Origin: Moorena sp. SIOASIH
Lineage (GTDB): Bacteria; Cyanobacteriota; Cyanobacteriia; Cyanobacteriales; Coleofasciculaceae
NCBI RefSeq assembly: GCF_010671925.1
Contig: NZ_JAAHIH010000006.1
Span: 1-64,000, forward strand
DNA length: 64,000 nt
Direction: 5' to 3'
Part shown: piece after piece, positions 62,901 to 64,000 of the stretch
How the letters are laid out: the number at the start of each line of letters is the position of its first letter
Numbering within the stretch: the first letter of the stretch is position 1
Made by a program: the position numbers and the translations under genes
Notes under the pieces: generated by a model
Databases searched by the model: none
Told to the model about the DNA's origin: nothing
The model's input: the letters and a program-made list of their open reading frames with translations, nothing else

Positions 62901-63263
62901 GACAAAAAAATTAGAGCCAAGGAATTTGAGGAGTTACTGCGTTCAAAAAAACATAAAAAATCCAATCCCATTGAATTACTCGTCCTCAGTACTTGTGAAA
63001 TTGCTCAAGGGAATAATCAAACACCTTTTGGATTAGCGGGATTAGCCCTAAGATCTAAAGTACGCAGTATTCTCGGCGGTCTGGCGCTTGTTGAGGACGA
63101 ATCCACTGCTGAGCTTATGGTTCAGTTTTACCAAGAATTCACTCAACGGAACGTTACCAAAGCTGAAGCCCTGCGCCGTGCTCAGTTAAGTGTTTTGAAA
63201 GACCCTAAGTACCAACATCCCTATTACTGGGCACCCTTTGTTATATTCGGTGACTGGCGCTAA
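59952..63263 (+). CDS. AAA-35 ATPase fused to a membrane segment and CHAT protease domain
   Basis: A 1,103-residue protein. Residues 10-430 form an AAA-like ATPase with Walker A LNSRQMGKSSL at about 41-51 and Walker B VIFIDEIDSVL at 137-147. Residues 256-325 are an inserted series of Pro/Gln-rich repeats. A coiled, charged region (about 470-520) leads to a membrane segment near 527-550. A helical TPR-like region covers 575-760. The C-terminus (about 800-1103) is a CHAT caspase-like protease with catalytic His970 in LHLATHG and Cys1015 in VLSTCE, followed by LALRSKVRSILGGLA. Both catalytic residues are intact. CHAT proteases execute regulated proteolysis in bacterial immunity and cell death. 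The trigger and substrates here are unknown. The HTH-AAA gene precedes it in the same operon. Confidence 0.93.
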   Translation: MSTGAYQVGGCLPPDATTYVVRTADGELYQQLLAGEFCYVLNSRQMGKSSLRVRTMKRLQNHGVACASIDITELGTQQVTPEKWYGGLTKTLINRFGLQEKLSFRSWLNEHKDIPPVQLFREFIEEVLLIQIAERIVIFIDEIDSVLQLAFKDDFFALIRACYNKRAENAAYNRISFVLLGVATPGDLIADKDRTPFNIGRAVELHGFQLHEVEPLVKGLEGNVSNPQAVIQEIVKWTGGQPFLTQKLCQLVVSSGCWDPPQALTSFDPPQALTSLDPPQALTSFDPPQPPLTRGEMEKESIEKPLTSFDPPQPPLTRGEMEKEWIERLVRSHFIDNWEATDEPEHLKTIRDRILCNEQWAAYLLELYQQVWQQGEVVANNSFEEGKLQLSGLVVKHRLGTSPVLKVYNSIYREVFNQDWINQELAHLRPYSEAFRAWVASDCQDQSLLLRGQTLKNAQAWAKGKNLSYQDQQFLAASEKKQIEQQIAQKERNSELERERKDREAAQKRNRVLTEANRKAKRRMRFGFGVLILALLGAGISGILTVILVVDANRQVDSAKIELKQVKQEFKNVSQLSELAGKLYKANKRSEAERARKQAALSFEIQDYELRQAMLLSNISIAYQQLEQLDQANKAVSESLKLLANSDKINSLDHSALLAQSLNTQARLLAAQGDTKRASFAYAKAFDTIQLLGSDLTRINPAIRVDFVEIVESVYQELIGSLLDSQETGSNQHTLRKVRQVIESLHLTQLNSFREIVPLNPNLIQIDQIDSQAAVIYPIILDDWLEVILHLPGQPLHRYSTPLSAKEVEETLKNMQRVLSRPFRSVKSSRNQVYEWLIKPAETELAKSSIKTLVFVANSGLRNIPMAALYDGEQYLVEKYAIAVTPALQILEPQPRKQRPLRALIAGLSEMNRVSKAHQNYSNLPFVEVEVKKISSMIPSSVLLDESFTSTALENALNSSYFPILHLATHGQFSSEDTFILAWDKKIRAKEFEELLRSKKHKKSNPIELLVLSTCEIAQGNNQTPFGLAGLALRSKVRSILGGLALVEDESTAELMVQFYQEFTQRNVTKAEALRRAQLSVLKDPKYQHPYYWAPFVIFGDWR
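60724..60925. repeat. In-frame 27-bp repeats and a GGGGGG palindrome inside the CHAT gene
   Basis: GATCCCCCCCAAGCCTTAAC-type units of 27 bases occur three times, then two longer units contain CCCCCCTTAACAAGGGGGG. They encode DPPQALTSF and PPQPPLTRGEMEKE periods within the ATPase. The palindrome is a common cyanobacterial dispersed repeat that has entered the gene in frame. Confidence 0.9.
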
Positions 63264-63560
63264 GGGGCTATGACAACGATGTTGGTATGGGTAATTCTTG
63301 ATTAGAGCTATCCAAAAACATAAAATCTATAGGAATTTATCAGCTTTCCACTGCTCCAAGCAAGACTATCAAAAAATCCCCCTTTATGGTGAAACTATTT
63401 TGATATTCATCAATGCCATATTTATCGTTTCATCTATCGTTTACTTTAAGAACATTTCGACAACCTATAAAATACAGGATAATGGACTTAGATGCCTTAT
63501 CAAAATAGTTTATTGGTTTGTTCAACTATCAGTAAAAGCTTAATCACAAGCATCCTAGCC
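63264..63560. other. Intergenic after the CHAT gene
   Basis: About 300 bases. An 81-codon frame beginning at TTG 63298 contains one hydrophobic stretch, but it has no ribosome site and uneven composition, so it is not called as a gene. Confidence 0.45.
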
Positions 63561-63812
63561 ATGTTCAGCACAACAGTTACCGATACCGGGCAAATCACTC
63601 TCCCCGAAGAAATTCGGGAGCATCTTAACCTTGTCAGCGGTAGTAGGGTCTAGTTCGTTATTGACGAAGACGGTCAAGTGAAAATCTTTCCTCTCAATGT
63701 TCCAGTGGAAACCTTATCAGGGATCCTGCATCGACCAGGTAAACCACCAGCCACTCTCGAAGACATGGAAACCGCAATCTCCGAGGGAGCCAATATTCCA
63801 ATATTAGCTTAG
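63561..63812 (+). pseudogene. AbrB/MazE-type antitoxin gene with an in-frame stop
   Basis: The frame reads MFSTTVTDTGQITLPEEIRE, HLNLVSGSRV, a TAG at 63651, then FVIDEDGQVKIFPLN and a C-terminal helix EDMETAISEGANIP, 84 codons in all. The swapped-hairpin AbrB/SpoVT pattern (TVTDTGQITLPEEIREHL) is clear. No toxin gene follows within the window, so the pair may be incomplete or may continue past the end. Sequencing error is possible. Confidence 0.75.
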
Positions 63813-63884
63813 AAGTTGTCTGAGAAGTCTAATTTGCTACATCCAAGCCCCCGTTGGTCCCCATCTGTAAAAAAGCGAAGCATC

Positions 63885-63990
63885 CGCTAATTCCCCCCAG
63901 AATTGGGGGGTTAGGGGGGCGGGGGACTTTTACCAGCAAAATGATTCTTGTTCCCCCCAGAATTGGGGGGCTAGGGGGGCAAAATTCAAT
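63885..63990. repeat. Dispersed CCCCCCAGAATTGGGGGG repeat, two copies
   Basis: TTCCCCCCAGAATTGGGGGG followed by TTAGGGGGG or CTAGGGGGG occurs at about 63890 and 63953. A related CCCCCCAAAATTGGGGGG is at 1496-1513. Confidence 0.9.
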
Positions 63991-64000
63991 ATCAAAAAAC

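Noticed and set aside
63298..63543. 81-codon frame after the CHAT gene
   Set aside because: TTG start without a ribosome site and only one hydrophobic stretch.

Overview
The window looks like a piece of a filamentous, repeat-rich cyanobacterial chromosome, most like Moorea/Moorena or a relative. This is inferred from content, not from a database search. It carries two psbA genes, petJ with a PetR/PetP-type copper switch, an S-layer-domain iron porin, XisH/XisI, a PEP-CTERM protein, many GCGATCGC (HIP1) octamers, and heptanucleotide tandem repeats in most gaps. No tRNA, rRNA or CRISPR array was found.

Layout. 1-4.9 kb: heptamer repeats, an orphan ParA ATPase and a secreted vanadium-haloperoxidase-like protein. 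4.9-10.3 kb: an FHA/reductase/ferredoxin fusion, an intact-looking IscB nuclease with its upstream omega RNA, and a membrane polyferredoxin. 11.6-13.7 kb: petJ divergent from petR-petP. 13.8-18.4 kb: small unknown genes, operator-like repeats and broken transposases. 18.5-42.8 kb: an exopolysaccharide cluster, all on the minus strand. It has two sugar-phosphate transferases (one fused to a STAS domain), a Wzc-type tyrosine kinase, two GDP-mannose-dehydratase-like enzymes, an ABC exporter, seven glycosyltransferases, a methyltransferase, a Wzy/ligase-like protein and an NHL beta-propeller. 44.4-47.5 kb: a HopA1-domain protein, an APH-fold kinase and a divergent Pro/Cys/Thr-rich peptide, together a candidate RiPP locus. 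48-52 kb: a HIT protein and a tandem psbA duplication. 52-58.6 kb: a triple-repeat secreted protein, a porin, xisH (broken)/xisI and a broken tnpB. 58.7-63.3 kb: a two-gene HTH-AAA / AAA-CHAT protease operon. The window ends in a broken AbrB-type antitoxin and dispersed repeats.

How the genes fit together. The minus-strand cluster can explain a complete path for a fucose- or rhamnose-type exopolysaccharide: priming by the sugar transferases, GDP-sugar supply, chain assembly, export or polymerisation, and chain-length control. The pet genes form a copper-responsive switch for the soluble electron carrier. The best candidates for undescribed systems are the HopA1/kinase/proline-rich peptide locus and the AAA-CHAT operon. 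The IscB/omega RNA unit and several orphan IS200/IS605-like right ends show that obligate mobile elements have left RNA-guided-nuclease debris. At least three families of small palindromic elements have inserted into repeats, transposases and genes.
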